Under the pieces are notes generated by a model, which searched no databases, was not told the DNA's origin, and worked only from the letters and a program-made list of their open reading frames with translations. Shown one piece after another: positions 49,284 through 62,597 of a DNA stretch of 64,000 bases. The stretch comes from Adineta steineri (Eukaryota; Rotifera; Eurotatoria; Adinetida; Adinetidae): contig CAJNOI010000015.1 in assembly GCA_905250115.1 (NCBI GenBank), forward strand, positions 127,283 through 191,282, given 5' to 3'. The number at the start of each line of letters is the position of its first letter. The first letter of the stretch is position 1. Made by a program: the position numbers and the translations under genes.

Positions 49284-50176
49284 ATGAGAATTACATGAAT
49301 GGATGTTTTTATATTTTCATAATTATGACTATTTTTCTACACGAAATTTCTCTTATAATATCTAAATAACAGTGAGTTCTTTTTCAGTTATATATATATT
49401 TATTGATATAGATATTCTCCTTTTTTTTCGAATAAAACATCATTTTGTATGAAGAAAACGGCAATGTAATATATCTTCTATAAAAGAATGCAGTCCTATT
49501 CGGATACTTCAAAAGTATACAAATGGAGTTAGACAATGTCAAATATTGAAGCAATCGTCTAAGAGGTTTTATTATACATAAGAGATGAAGAAAGCATAAG
49601 TGCATTTTACATTTTCACCTGTACATATCTGCCTCATAACGGCTTTTATTAGTGGTACTGGATACGTACTATAAAATATCCATATCAGTTTAAAGGAAAA
49701 TTTACAATCTAAAAGTATTTTTACTCAGATCATATTTTACGTCCTTCGACATTTTATTTACTCACATGGTTTACAATGTTAATATAGTAACGATGACAGT
49801 AAAACGTTACTTTTACCTGTTATTTTAAATACATGATTTCTATCATATATATGTTACTAAGAAAATAACTTATTCAATAAAATTTGTCTAATACATCTTC
49901 AGTTCTTCAATTTATTGAAGATCTTGAAATCGTTTTTTCTGTATTAACGATTACTTCCTTTTCAATTAAAATATATATGTGCAAAAACATCTTTTCTATA
50001 TAAAAGTTATTTTTATTCCTAGACTATTTTGTCAATATTCACTGTTTTCCGTTGTCGTAAAAAAACAAGACATTTATGTTAATATTTTCTTTGATAATTT
50101 AAAGAAAACAAACAAGAAAATTTTGTATAAGAAAATAAGTCGTATAATAATTTTTCATTTTTGATATATATATATA
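49284..50176. other. Spacer between convergent genes
   Basis: AT-rich 3' flanks of the DOK-like gene (+) and GPCR (-). Nothing recognised; (TA)n just before the GPCR stop. Confidence 0.45.
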
Positions 50177-52971
50177 TCACACTGTTGATGGTACACGTTT
50201 ATTTAATTTTAATACTTTAAGAGATAATAATGAATCATCTTTCGTTGTTTGTAATTCTTTTTTTTTACCAATCATATTCCAAAAATTAGTTAATGAAATA
50301 TTATTATTATCATCATTTCTTATTGTTCGTATAGAAGATTTTTCAATAGTTGAATAATTAAATCTATCTTTTAATAATGGACTATTATTTGATGATATAT
50401 ATGGTGATCTTCCTGGAGATGATCGATTAGATTGTTGATGTCTTTCGTTTTTATATTGTATTGGATATAATGTTGCTAAACGTCGCGTTGATCGATCTAA
50501 ATTGCCATCATAACGATTATTATCCATTGAATAAAATGATCCACGACGACTTGATGATGGAACTGGTTGAGGAAGTAGATTTGCACGTGCACTAAGACCG
50601 ATTCCATTCATGCCTGTACCAGCAGCTAATAAACCTCGTTTACCACCAAAACGTGTTGGAAAAAATAATCGAACAAATTCACGACGAAATACACGTCCTG
50701 TAAGTGCATATAAGAAAAAATTACATGAATGATTAACATATTGACATAATTCAGCAACTGCTTTTCCAATAGCTAACGGTGTTTCATAATAACCAGGTTT
50801 GATTATACTTTGTACAATTTGCATAAGTGACATTGGTGCAGAAAAAACACAAAATGCAATACTAACCGATAAAAGCATAAATGTAACACGTCGGCCAACA
50901 CGTGTATTACTTGTTAATAAATTTGGTTGTGTTGATCCAACAGCTAATGTTGATGTATGTGTTGTACAACTTAAACTAGATCCAGCTGAATATTGACGAT
51001 AATTATGTAATTGACGAAGATTTTGTAATTGAGCACTTATACCTTCAGCACGAAAGACTCGTTGTATTATAAGTATACTTAATATAAGTAAAATACAAAA
51101 TGGTATAGCAGAATATTTTAATGCATCAATAAAAACAAAAATTTTTCCAACAAAATGTCGTGCCCATATTTTTGCATGACATATACGAAAATGACCATCG
51201 ATTATTTCTAATTCCAATGTTAATAAAAAATGACCATCAATTAATAGAAATACAATAAATAGAACAAGTAAAACCTAAATAACAATATATAATGTTTTAT
51301 AATTGAAAAATTTATTAATAGAAGTTTTACCAAGGAAATCCTATCAGACTTTTAATTTATCAAGAAAGAATTAAAATATAATATTCAATGACCTATAAAA
51401 TGTGTAATCAACATATGACAGGAATGTCTATTTCCCTTATCCTAAAGAATAGATCACGTAACGCTCATTGTCTTTTGATAAATCGTAGACATTCTGACAT
51501 TTAGAGCTTAGACAAATTATTGTAGCATTCATTAAAAATCTCATATTAGTTACAAGAGTATAAATATTTTAGATGACGTCATTGATATTCTTAAAACGAT
51601 TTATATCTTCCGAATGACATTGTTCATAATGCGGGGGAAAAAAACATTTTTTACCTATTATCTTATTTGTATTATCAAATTTATAATATATACCTAGAAA
51701 ATCTTTTGAGCTGAAATACTCATTAAAGAACAAGAGACACAATAAATTTCAAGATTCTAGAAAATTAACAGTTTTTATCTAAAAACTAGTTTGTTCATTA
51801 CATATGCTTGAACAAGCATGTATAATCGTATAGTACCGGAAATAAAAGTAAAAAGGTATAGAGAATATTCACATGACTTATCTATTTGAATCAGTTTTTA
51901 TTGTTCCAGAAAACTACTGTAACTTTGATCTATGCCATTTCTATCTAATAATTCTTTTAGTTCTTCATTTCATTACTATCACATTGTTTTTCTGGATACA
52001 AGATACACTAGGAATTTATTGTTAACAATCAGAATGGGCATATAGCTTATATGACTTGTCTCTTTAGATTAAAAACCATACTCAAATAATAATTTTCATT
52101 ATATCGATTGTTTTTTTTTCTATAGGATAAGTCCATCCAGATTACCCATGCATTAATAGATAAACTGATTTGCCTTTGTATACTTTCATCGGATAGACTC
52201 TCTATTTTTCTTATTATAACAAAAGTTTCATAATTAATAAGAAAGCTGAATATAACTACTCTATGATACTCTATACTTTGAAAACAAAATATAACATTAG
52301 AATTATTTCTAATGTTAATTAGGATCATTCATAAATATTATGTTCTATCTATTTTTAGAATGTATTTGAAATGAATACTTTATGTAAATAAAATATATTT
52401 ATTTTGTTTGTTTTCCATTTATTCTAAGAACTACAAAGGTCATTGAATCATTTATATTAATATTGATAAGGGTAATAAGAAGATTTTTACTTTAGATATA
52501 GAATTATTTCTTACCCATTTCGCTCGTTTTGTTGTACACATTTGTGATGCACGTAGCGGATGTGAAACAGCAAAATAACGTTCAAATGACATACATACAA
52601 TAATCCATACGCTACATAACAATAAAAAAAGATTGTAATTATTTTGTTAAATAATTTTACCTTGCATCAGCAAAAAAAACAAATAAAAATGAAACTAATT
52701 TACAAGTAAAATTTGAATTAGCAACAACAGTTGGAATTTGAATAAGATAAAACCATTGATTAAGACAACCTGTCCATAAAACAAGTGTATCCGTAACAGC
52801 TAATGCTGCCATATAAAAACAAGTTGATGATACACGCATACGTCTTCGACGCATCACAATGAACGTTGTAATATTACATATACTACCAAAGATGATTAAT
52901 ATTGGTAATGTTACAATTTCAATACGAGAAATAAATGCCAATAAGGCAGGACTGTCTGTTTCATTATTCAT
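50177..52971 (-). CDS. Rhodopsin-class GPCR (peptide-receptor type), copy 1
   Basis: Exons 52971-52661, 52611-52515 and 51274-50177; 501 residues. N-terminus with NET sequon. TM1 about 15-37 (EIVTLPILIIFGSICNITTF), TM2 about 50-68 with AALAVTDTLVLW, the conserved TM3 Cys in NFTCKL, TM3 ending in FERY (in place of DRY), TM4 about VLLVLFIVFLLI, TM5 ALKYSAIPFCILLILSILI, a long third intracellular loop of about 60 residues, TM6 VTFMLLSVSIAFCVFSAPMS, and TM7 ELCQYVNHSCNFFLYALTG (NHSCNFFLY in place of NPxxY). The tail is long and Arg/Ser-rich and ends PSTV, which fits a class I PDZ ligand. Ligand unknown; FERY and NxxNFFLY forms occur in invertebrate neuropeptide receptors. Intron 2 is 1.24 kb. It is paralogous to the GPCR at 62.6 kb (same phase-2 intron just before VWI). 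Confidence 0.87.
51275..52514 (-). other. Long intron of GPCR copy 1
   Basis: 1.24 kb between the FERY exon and the TM4 exon. AT-rich with no TIR or coding segment identified; a 93-codon minus-strand ORF (52047-52328) has no domain. Confidence 0.5.
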
Positions 52972-55900
52972 ATGGATTTAATTTCTATATTGTTTTTCTT
53001 TATATCATCTAAAAAGAAAGTAGGACGGTAAATATTCATCTTAAAGGAAAATATATATGAAAATTATCACTATCAAAAAGAATTTTCTATAATAAAAAAA
53101 GTCACTAATTTCTCAACACAATGAACTCTAAGAAATAACTCTTCGCAGTCAAGCATAATAAAATATATCTCTTCGTCTTTTGATATTTTTTTATATATTA
53201 TTAAGAAAATAATGTTTTGTACCTTTACACTTTTTTTTCTATATCAATTCACCTCAAATCTTTTTTTATTGCTATTATAAAATCACAAGATAAGATAATG
53301 ACATACATACAATTAAGTCTTTTGAACTGAATGAAAATAACAGGATATCCGATTTTTATGCGGAAGATGTATATGTAGGTTTTTGTAAGAACTATTATCT
53401 TTTTCTTTTCTACTTTACTTTCTTATCAGATAAATATTTGTCTCCTTTTTTTTCCACTAAATTACAATGGCATGGTTATACACATAAAAAAAGAAAATCA
53501 AATTAAATTGATGGATAACATGCCAATAGATAATATAATAAAGAATAAAAGGACATGTGTCAGTTTTTATAGATATACGGAAAAACAAAAAGAAAATGGT
53601 TTAATATGCTGTTAATTTATCGTTTAAATGAAAACTATGACAAGTTAAACGTCATATAGACAGTTTTGTTATTCTATGAAGAAAAAATTTACTTGTTCTT
53701 AATAAAGCCTATTATATATCTAATCTATAAAGTCATTAAATAAAATATTACAGTTTTTGTCCTATTACCAAAAACATGATATGCATATTTTCTTTAAAGC
53801 TAAATTGTAATGTTTTTGTTATTTTGTCAATAATAAAAACGTATTGATTTATAAAAGCAAATCGGATACTTACAAACTTTTTTGAAGAAACATATTTACT
53901 GCTATTGCATATTAAGTATGTGCTATCTCTAGACACAAAAAAAACGAGAATGGCTTCAGAAGAGAGAGAGAAGAAGAAAAATTGTTTTTTCTACTTCCTC
54001 ATGAAAAGCAAATAGGAAATAAGAGATCATATTAATATGAAACTAACTAAAAAACAGAAAGGATGTATTGAACACAGGGAATCTGTATTTTTCCTCGTTG
54101 ATGAGTATGTCTTTTAGATGATTTTGAATAAGAATGAATTTTCTTATTGTTGTGTTGTCTTTTTTAATCATATTTTATTGTTCTGTATTCCCATATGAAC
54201 TGAAATTAATAATAGTGCAATAAACACCCTATTGATAGTTAAATATAGAGATACAAAACGAGAAGAAAAAATTAGATGATATACACTAATAAATCTAACA
54301 ATTTAAAAGCACGTTCTTTATGAAATATACGTGTATAAATGCAATGTCCCGGAAACAATTGACTAAATAAAACACGCTATATGTATAATATTATACTTTT
54401 CCTGTTGTAGAAATAGATCTATAATGTCATTTCATTGGATGAGTTTGATTAATGATTAAACTAAATCTAAAAAGCAAAAGAAAATGTCTTTCTCTATACT
54501 CATCGGTACAATCATTAAAAATAAAAAGAATTACGTATTTGACATGCAGTCAATGAGGTCAAAAATGGAGTTGTGACATCGAATAATAAAAGAAAAATTG
54601 ACTATCTTTCAGTTCTATTCAATCTTATTTGTTATTTTCTCTTCCTGCTTCAAAGATGTGTAACTTCCTATAGATGAACTTAATAAGAAATAATTGAATC
54701 TATAATGTATTCTGCAGTTGAACACCGAATAATACTGAATGTGCATTTGTATTGATAAGAAACATTTATGAATACTACAAAAAAGAAATTATACATCTAT
54801 GACAGTAGATGTGATAGGTTTTTATCATTCGACATGTCATCAATACAGACATCAGTAAAACACACGCTCAAGAATTTATATAGACTCGTTACTGTCATCA
54901 ATTATTGAGAACTAATTCTTGCAACAAGCGAACAATATGAAATGGCGATAAGAACGAGAAAATTGTCTTCGATAAATAATCTATCTATCTATCTATCTAT
55001 TGATTGACAAAAAAACAAAATATTAATTATAATACAAATAATTTCGATAATTAGATTTAATCGAAGGATATTTTTAATAGAAATAGGAAACGAATAGACA
55101 ATACGTTATTTTTCCTATTCATCTAAAATATCCCATTACGAATAAAAATAAAATATTTATTAGCATGTTATGATTAAAATTATGAAGAAAATGAAGTTCA
55201 AATAAAAAAGACTAGAATATGCACTTAAGAAAAAAAGATTTGTTTTCAACAAATTAAAATATTAGAAAAAAGAGTACGTGTTTTTTCTTACAATTATATT
55301 TCCGAGAATCGGCATGACCTTCGTTTCCGGTGACGTTATTTTCCAAATACATACATACATCTACATTCAAGGTCTATTTTGAAATTGTTTCTACTTTTAT
55401 AAGTTAATATTTATTATCAAGTATAATTATATATTGTTATAATATAAAAATCTTTTTCTATTAGTTGAAAAACTAATGTGACTAAATTAAATGAAAAATA
55501 TCGGAAAGAAAAAGTACTTTGTCGAATATATAATTTGCCTTTTTTTTAATTTATTTTTTAATATCTAGCAGACTGATTGAATGTGAATTGAATTTATAAG
55601 GGTGAGAATGATAGGGTCAGTACTCTTTGTTCTCTCACCCTGCTACTGAAACAACATCAAAGAGTAATGCAAAATAACTGCTAGACATAGTAATTCTATT
55701 ACTAAAAGAGCTCAAAAGACAAAATTAAGATCCGCATAACAAGACATTCTTGAATTGTTTAGAACATCTTTTTATCATTTATTAGGCGATATCACAAGTG
55801 CAATACTTCTTCGTTTTCTTTCTGCCTGTTAACATTACACATCTAAATTCTTTTGTTTGGATTAAGCATGTATCACTCGTTCTATAGCTAGCTATCATTT

Positions 55901-56780
55901 GAATACTAAAAGATAAAGTTAAGAACGAACCGAAAATGTTCTTCCTGGAATAATTATTAAAAATTTCAATAATCGATCTTACACATTTTCATAGCCGTAA
56001 TTTCAAGAAATTATGAATAGCTTTTAAATCAGATTATTATAGACGATAAACTACTAACATTTTTTTGACTCAGATGTTCTTTCTTCGTATACAACTAAGG
56101 ATTATTAAAAAGTTCGGATTTTTCAGTAAAAAAGTCGCGACTATAAGGGTTAAAAGCTTTATTTTTAATACCTAAGTACTTGACTGCAATTATTCTCTGT
56201 TATTAACTCTTAGTTTGTTAATCTCTATATTTACACTTTCATTATTAAAGTTCTTCGAATTTATCATTTCCTTTTACGCTATTTTCCATGAAATTCAAAG
56301 AAATAAAGTGTAAGAAAAGGAGGTGACTATTAAAAAATTGTCTATAAGTAGAATTCTTAATTATAGAGTATATCATATATTTTCTATATATGAAAAATAT
56401 GATGCTCAGCATATAATTACACTTGAGAATTTCTCTTACCTATTATTTTATTAACGGTAAATGAATGAAATTAAAACAATGTATTATATTACTCTTCATA
56501 TATATCGATTTACCTTTTATAATGATGCTCTACGAAGTCATACATCTTTTATTTTATTTTTACAAAGAACATAACGAACAGCTGTTCTGGTTGTATGTAA
56601 AAATAAAAATATTTTATCATAGAAATGAAAAGGGTTTGTTTTGTTTCTTAGGAGGCGTGGCACCTTCTGTTTTCTCTTATTTTGCCAAAAAGAAAATTGA
56701 AATATTATAATAGATGGGTATTCAAAAATACTGCAGTTACTAATCGTAAATAAAACAAAGTAATTATATAAATGGCATCT

Positions 56781-56939
56781 AGTTTAAACAGAGCTGGGCA
56801 AAGTACTCGAAGTACTCGTACTCAAGTACGATTTTGCTGGTACTCGTACTCGTACTCGTACTCGTACTCGAGGGGGCTTGATACTCGTACACGCACTCGT
56901 ACTCGGGAAAGTCCGTACTCGCCCAGCTCTGAGTTTAAA
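56781..56939. mobile_element. hAT-type MITE with GTACTC array and exact 8-base target duplication
   Basis: The element is 56789-56931 (143 bases) with perfect 11-base terminal inverted repeats CAGAGCTGGGC and GCCCAGCTCTG. AGTTTAAA stands directly outside both ends (56781-56788 and 56932-56939), an exact 8-base target duplication as made by hAT transposases. The interior is a tandem array of GTACTC / TACTCG words, partly palindromic. It has no transposase and would be moved in trans. The intact duplication suggests a fairly recent insertion. Confidence 0.85.
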
Positions 56940-58026
56940 ACCTTCAGTTTTTGAAAGATACTTTCGTTATACCATCTCTTTTCACATTATATTTTATTGA
57001 TATCGAAGAACTTTTAAAAATTTGTTTAGGTTGTGATTTCAACTTAACTTTCTAGTAAGTGTTTGTGAAAAAGATTAGTTATTATGTAGTGTTGAAAATA
57101 TGTGGAGTTCCTGCTGTTTGTTGTTTTTAATTATTAAACGGTATTTGAAAAAAAAAGAACTGCCATAAATTTTAATGAATATAGTACTCATTGGAAAAAT
57201 GCATAGTTTTTACCTTATTTTTCTATTATTATTATCATGATCAGAGTTTCTCTCAAACAGATGAAAATATCGATGAATAAACTTCCTCGAAGAATAATTT
57301 GTACAGAACAATCAAAACAAGATTAATTCTATTATCAACTCTGTCTACAATATATTATGCGAATCAAAGTTTTGATTTTTCTTCAGAAAAAAACGTATCA
57401 TCGAAATATAGCTGAATTTTGAATAAAAATCTTATCCTTTTAAGACCTTAAATTTAATTAACCTGATTAAAATGTATTAACACTATATTTTACAAATCCA
57501 ATATATTTATATTATAAACGTTATGATTATTACCGTTTTATTAATATTTGCATTCCATTATAAATTGAGTCATAATCATTCGACTGTTATAAGAGTTCAT
57601 TATTCGAGACATCTAAAGAAACAGTGCTAACTAAACAGTTAAAAAAGAAATTTGAACCTTCATTTTCATTGAAAGTTCTTTATGATGATGACGTTTTATG
57701 ATGGTGACGTATGTTCGTCATTATCTTAAATGCTTTTCTATGATGAATAAAAGAAACGATTATATACGTCTCATTCATCTGTATTTATAATAAATATAAT
57801 AATGATAGAGAAACAATCAGACAAAAGGTTGGAAAGTATAATGAGAAAATGAAAGACAGAGTAGTGGATCATATGAACAGACGAAAGGAAATTGAAACGT
57901 ACTTTGTTATGAGAGAACAAGATAGTTAAAGGAAGAAATACACATCGCAAAACAAAAAATGATTGCATGATATCGAACTATTATCTTTTACAATTTTCTA
58001 CCATACAATAATATTCTAAATTATAA

Positions 58027-58425
58027 GACTAATATGGTACACCGACAGTTAAGCCCTCGACAACTGAGCCCCTAGACAATTGAGCCCCAGATATACAGAA
58101 GAAATTAGAGAACACAATAAAGTAGTTTTACTTCACCAGAATAACATTAACATCAAAAATTAAACAGAACGCGTGCTCTTTTAAAATACATTTCTCTTGT
58201 AAACAAATGAAAAGAAGATACTAGGGAAAGTGTAAGTGTTCTGGAGGTTTTTACAACTGACATTTTGTAATAAGGATGACAGATAAGTACACAAGCAATT
58301 GTATCGATTACATAAATGAACGAAATATATTTCGGAAAATTATTTGTTTTACTAAGAATAGCTGACCATTGATACTATCGAAAGATTCCGTATAGGGACC
58401 CAACTGTCGTGCCACCGACTAATGT
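58027..58425. mobile_element. Mutator-like MITE with 9-base target duplication
   Basis: The element is 58036-58416 (381 bases). The left end GGTACACCGACAGTTAAGCC matches the reverse-complemented right end GGTGGCACGACAGTTGGGTC over about 21 bases with a few differences. It is flanked by GACTAATAT (58027-58035) and GACTAATGT (58417-58425), 8 of 9 matching. The left end also holds three degenerate tandem copies of a unit like CGACAACTGAGCCCCTA. No transposase ORF. A 9-base duplication points to MULE-type elements. Confidence 0.65.
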
Positions 58426-61400
58426 ATATGTGATACTTTTCTGCAATCTCAAATATATATTTAAAATCGAACCAATGGTTTGAATAGATAATGAAGAATT
58501 CTATTCAATGTACTTGCTATTAAACTTTTATAAAATATTTCCTAGAAATCACAATAGAATACATTCACTTACGATGATTTTTTAGTAGATGTATTAAAAT
58601 TTCATAGTAATTTTTAAGTATATATTTTCAAATACATTCGATTTTTGAATAATATATAGAGAATATTAGAAAAAATAAAAATAATAAATCAATAGAAATG
58701 AATTAAATCTACATGGATTTTATAATTCAATAACATGTAATGATTCTTTTTCTTTCTAACGAAAAAGCGTTTGAATTTATGCATGTTCTGTTTTAAAAAA
58801 TTATCATGGAAAAAAAAGATTGAAATGAGATATAATACATTTTCATCTCCTTGTAATCGTTTTTTTTTCGATAAATTCTCATCTAATATAAATAATAGAA
58901 ATAAAATATACGTTGACATAAATATCTTGTCTATAGATACTAAATAAATAGTTGCTAAAAAAGAAAGTGCAATGTTTAGATATGATAATTTGACCCTGTC
59001 AGGGTCTGTCTGGCTATTTGATAAAGTGTACGAGGTTAACGATGAAATTAATTGTAATAAATTATGATTGTATTCATAAAGAAAGTCAATGCAATCATTA
59101 TATTTACAATAACCTTTTAAAATAACAACGATATTGACCTAGTCAACCGATCAAGGTCGGTTATGTTTTGTGAATATGCATTAAATATAGAAAATATGTC
59201 GAACTTGTCCGATAGAATGTTATTATCAAATTTCATTTATTATATTACATTATCATACATATTTAAATGATCAACATCTTGTTCTCATTTTTCTTAGATT
59301 CTTTTCTCATCTTCAAGGTCGTTAAATAGCAATACAATATATAGAAATATTTTTCATAGATACTATCAATTTAAGATTTTACTTAACGTAATAAAAAGAA
59401 AACAAAAATTTTTAGATTTAAAAATAATTTCAAGCAATGAACATTTTATAATTAACTTTTTGTTGTATATAACTTAACGATAATCATAAATATGGTAGAC
59501 TAGATCTTATTTAATAGTAGAGATTTATTTTTTAAAATAATTTATGCATTTTACTGTAAAGTATAGTTTAAAACATCTTATAAATACATTTCGCTCGCCT
59601 ATCTTTTGTTCAATCAATATTATATTGTGTTTGTAATCATATATATATATATATTTGATTGTCTAGATCGAGTAGACAAAAGAAATTCTTGAACACCATG
59701 CCGACTAGCCTTAATACATGGTATCCGTATAATTGAGTATATTATAACGGATCATTAAATGAATAGATGATAGCAACCATGTTGTACACACTCTATAGTG
59801 ATGATGCAATTTAATACCACTATATATTCGAACATATGTTTATTGAAGACATTGTAGTCTGTTCAACATCATCTTTCTTTTCTTTGTCTTATATGTCCGC
59901 CCATTCATCTATATCGGAGTTGGTCGATGAGCACAACAACCTTGACGTCTGTCATTGACACAAAAAGCATGTACATACATGTATATATACATGTATCAAT
60001 CACTTCCTTTACATATATCATAAAGAAACGAAAAAGAAGAATTTTTTTTTGGTCTTTATAAAATATCTGAAATAATAAATAAGAGATTCTCCTTACTATC
60101 GAATTCCCGAGAAAAAAACTAATGTTAATTAAATAAATATTGACATTAAATATTAATTTGATTCTTTTTATTTTTATTTAATGTAGTACAATTCAGTTGT
60201 TTATCGATAAAACAAAGAAAATATTTCTAATTTATTATTAGTCTGTTCAATATTCAAAAATGATGATTATAATCAAATATATCGTTTTCTATGTTTTGTT
60301 GAAAAACAAGAAGATATCTTTTTTTCCCAGTTATTTTTCTTTATCTATGGACGACGTCTTGATTCGCTTAGTTTTGTTGGAATATACATTACGATATATA
60401 TATATATGTAAATATAAATTAATAATCGTTAGTTTATTATCGATTATTCAGTACCACCAGCATTCTCTATACTCCCTCTTCATTTACTGACTTGTGTCAT
60501 GTCTGTATTGGCTCGTAGGCACACACTAACGTAATTGATATTTTTTTTCTTTATCTTAATAAATACGACCTCGTCTGTTTATCCAAAATATACACCTCTA
60601 GTTGTCGTAGACACGATGAAATAGGATAATTTATATAAAAATTGTCTCAATAGCACATGTATATAATATCATGTCTGGCATTGATCGTTGTCAATCGATC
60701 TACAGACTATGGAAGTTTGTATAATTAGGAAAGGTGATGATTGATAAATGAGTATCTTAGTATAAGTTTCACTGATTTCACATTTGTTTATTCAGTCAAC
60801 TATGAGAAAATGATGAGCTCTTGTGCAATCATATATATATATATATATATAATCTTGAGTAGATTTTCGATACATTTTTTTGATCTCTTCATTGTCATTT
60901 ATTCTTTCGAGTGATGATGAGTACATCGACTTATTCTGTATTATAAAGACAAATGAGACGCCCATTCATCCGACAAAAGAAAAGAAAATGGAAGTATGCA
61001 TATTAAAGACGAGAGAGAAAGCAGGAATTCTAATGGATTGAGCGAAAGACATAGAGAGAGAGAGACAGAGGGAGAGAAAGGGACAGAAGATGCGCTTGTC
61101 TAGTTGCGTAATGTGGATAGCGAAACAGTTTTCCGACTATACACAGTTCGCCGGAGTAGATATGCCGATGAGGGAAAAAAAAGAATGAATAAATGAATGA
61201 GAGTAATTGGACTCTATGTATATGAATGTACGCGGAACGACCATCAAATCATAATTTGATTTTTGGTGGTAGTTTGATCTATTACTAGGGCCATGTATCT
61301 CCTTCCTTACCGCGCTTACTCAAAGAAAAAAATCAAATCATTTTTTCTTTTTTTTTTTCTCTCTTCTTTTTCTTTCTTTTATGATGAAGTTAAGAATGAC

Positions 61401-62208
61401 CATGACGTTTGATATCATTGTTGGACGAACTTTACAAAGGTTAACTTGTCCAATGATAGAATCTATAATATCAATTGTATAAAGTCACATTTGTTTAGGT
61501 TTAAGTAGATTCTCTAATATCTTCTTTTTTTTCTTTATCCTAGTACATACTATTAATTAAAATCTTTTTATATATATATATGAAATAATAAACTGTAGGC
61601 ATTCATAAGACATAATAAGGATCTTTTTATTATAAATATTTTTTGTTGATGACAACTAGTGTGTATAAATCTTTTCTTACAATTTCCTTTTTTTCTAACT
61701 TGTGTTTTTGACAGCATCTGTTGACACTTGAGAAACAATGATGAGGTAGAATAAGTTGAGTTATTAAACATTGTATTTATAGAAAAGCAAGGTTAAAAAA
61801 TTTTTTTATCCCTACACAACAACAGTATAAACCGTGAGAAAAGAAGAAGAAAAAAATCATTAGAAATATCTGGAATGAAACTTTTACATTTATTTTCTAT
61901 CTACGCATGTTGATTTAATTATATTAGTAATTCAATGTAGTTTCAAGTTGATGTAAAGAAAGAAGGCTATTGTTGATTAAAAATAAGGTGAGTCACAGTT
62001 CATTACTACTAGTATTCGTAAGGTTTTTTTCTCTAAATGTACACTATATATATATATATATATATGTAGGCAGAAAAAAATTTTTTCTTATTATAGATAT
62101 ATATATATATTTATATACATATATGTTGAAAGGAGAATATCTAGGATATTTCTTATCGTCTCGTGATTATTAAACAAGATGAAATTACGCTCGTGTAGTC
62201 TTTTCGTT

Positions 62209-62280
62209 TTAACTAGCGGTGTTTTTTTTGAAAGGTCTTCTTCAAAGGAATAGAATGCCTCCTTGAGTAAATATATTAAG
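62209..62280 (+). repeat. Dispersed repeat, copy 1
   Basis: Starts AACTAGCGGTG, then a T8 run, and ends TTGAGTAAATATATTA. The same blocks in the same order occur at 62998-63076, so this is one of two direct copies flanking the first exon of GPCR copy 2. Confidence 0.45.
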
Positions 62281-62446
62281 TAGAGATCCAACTTCTGATA
62301 TGCTTATTCTAACCTCTAACCTCTTATATGAATGTATCGTAAAAAGGCTGCCCTCGACTATGTGTAAGTATGTACACGATAGAAGACCTTCATTGATGAC
62401 AACCACCTCTCGAACAATGCATTCGAATGCGGAAGATATCGATCGT

Positions 62447-62466
62447 ATGATGATGATCATCATCAT
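62447..62466. repeat. Perfect 20-base palindrome of ATG units
   Basis: ATGATGATGATCATCATCAT reads the same on both strands. It lies 131 bases upstream of the GPCR copy 2 start and is probably a microsatellite inversion. Confidence 0.6.
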
Positions 62467-62597
62467 TTTAACGTCATATATATATATTATATCTCGATTT
62501 ACACATATAACTTTCTCGCTTTGTCACTTTATATATATGTATATATTTTAGTTATTAAGATGTAAATATAATTTTATTATTAATACAACGAATAAGA

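Larger units (their letters stand above)
52972..62597. other. 9.6 kb gene-poor region between two head-to-head GPCR genes
   Basis: No supported gene in either strand. It carries two MITEs (56781-56939 and 58027-58425), a TCTA microsatellite (54982-55000), several (TA)n runs (59641-59653, 60832-60850, 62047-62065), GA-rich tracts near 61040-61085, a GACCCTGTCAGGGTC palindrome at about 58993-59007 and a 20-base (ATG)n palindrome at 62447-62466. ORFs of 60-80 codons within it have no domains and the base composition of spacer. Confidence 0.55.

Noticed and set aside
54982..55000. TCTA tandem repeat considered as a structured repeat array
   Set aside because: Simple microsatellite; no spacers or repeat-spacer pattern, so not CRISPR-like.
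56772..56954. ORF with Tyr-Ser and Thr-Arg repeats
   Set aside because: It is a reading of the GTACTC array inside the hAT MITE, not a protein gene.
58993..59170. GACCCTGTCAGGGTC palindrome and a nearby AACCGATCAAGGTCGGTT hairpin as ends of one element
   Set aside because: The two motifs are each self-palindromic and do not pair with each other, and no target duplication was found.
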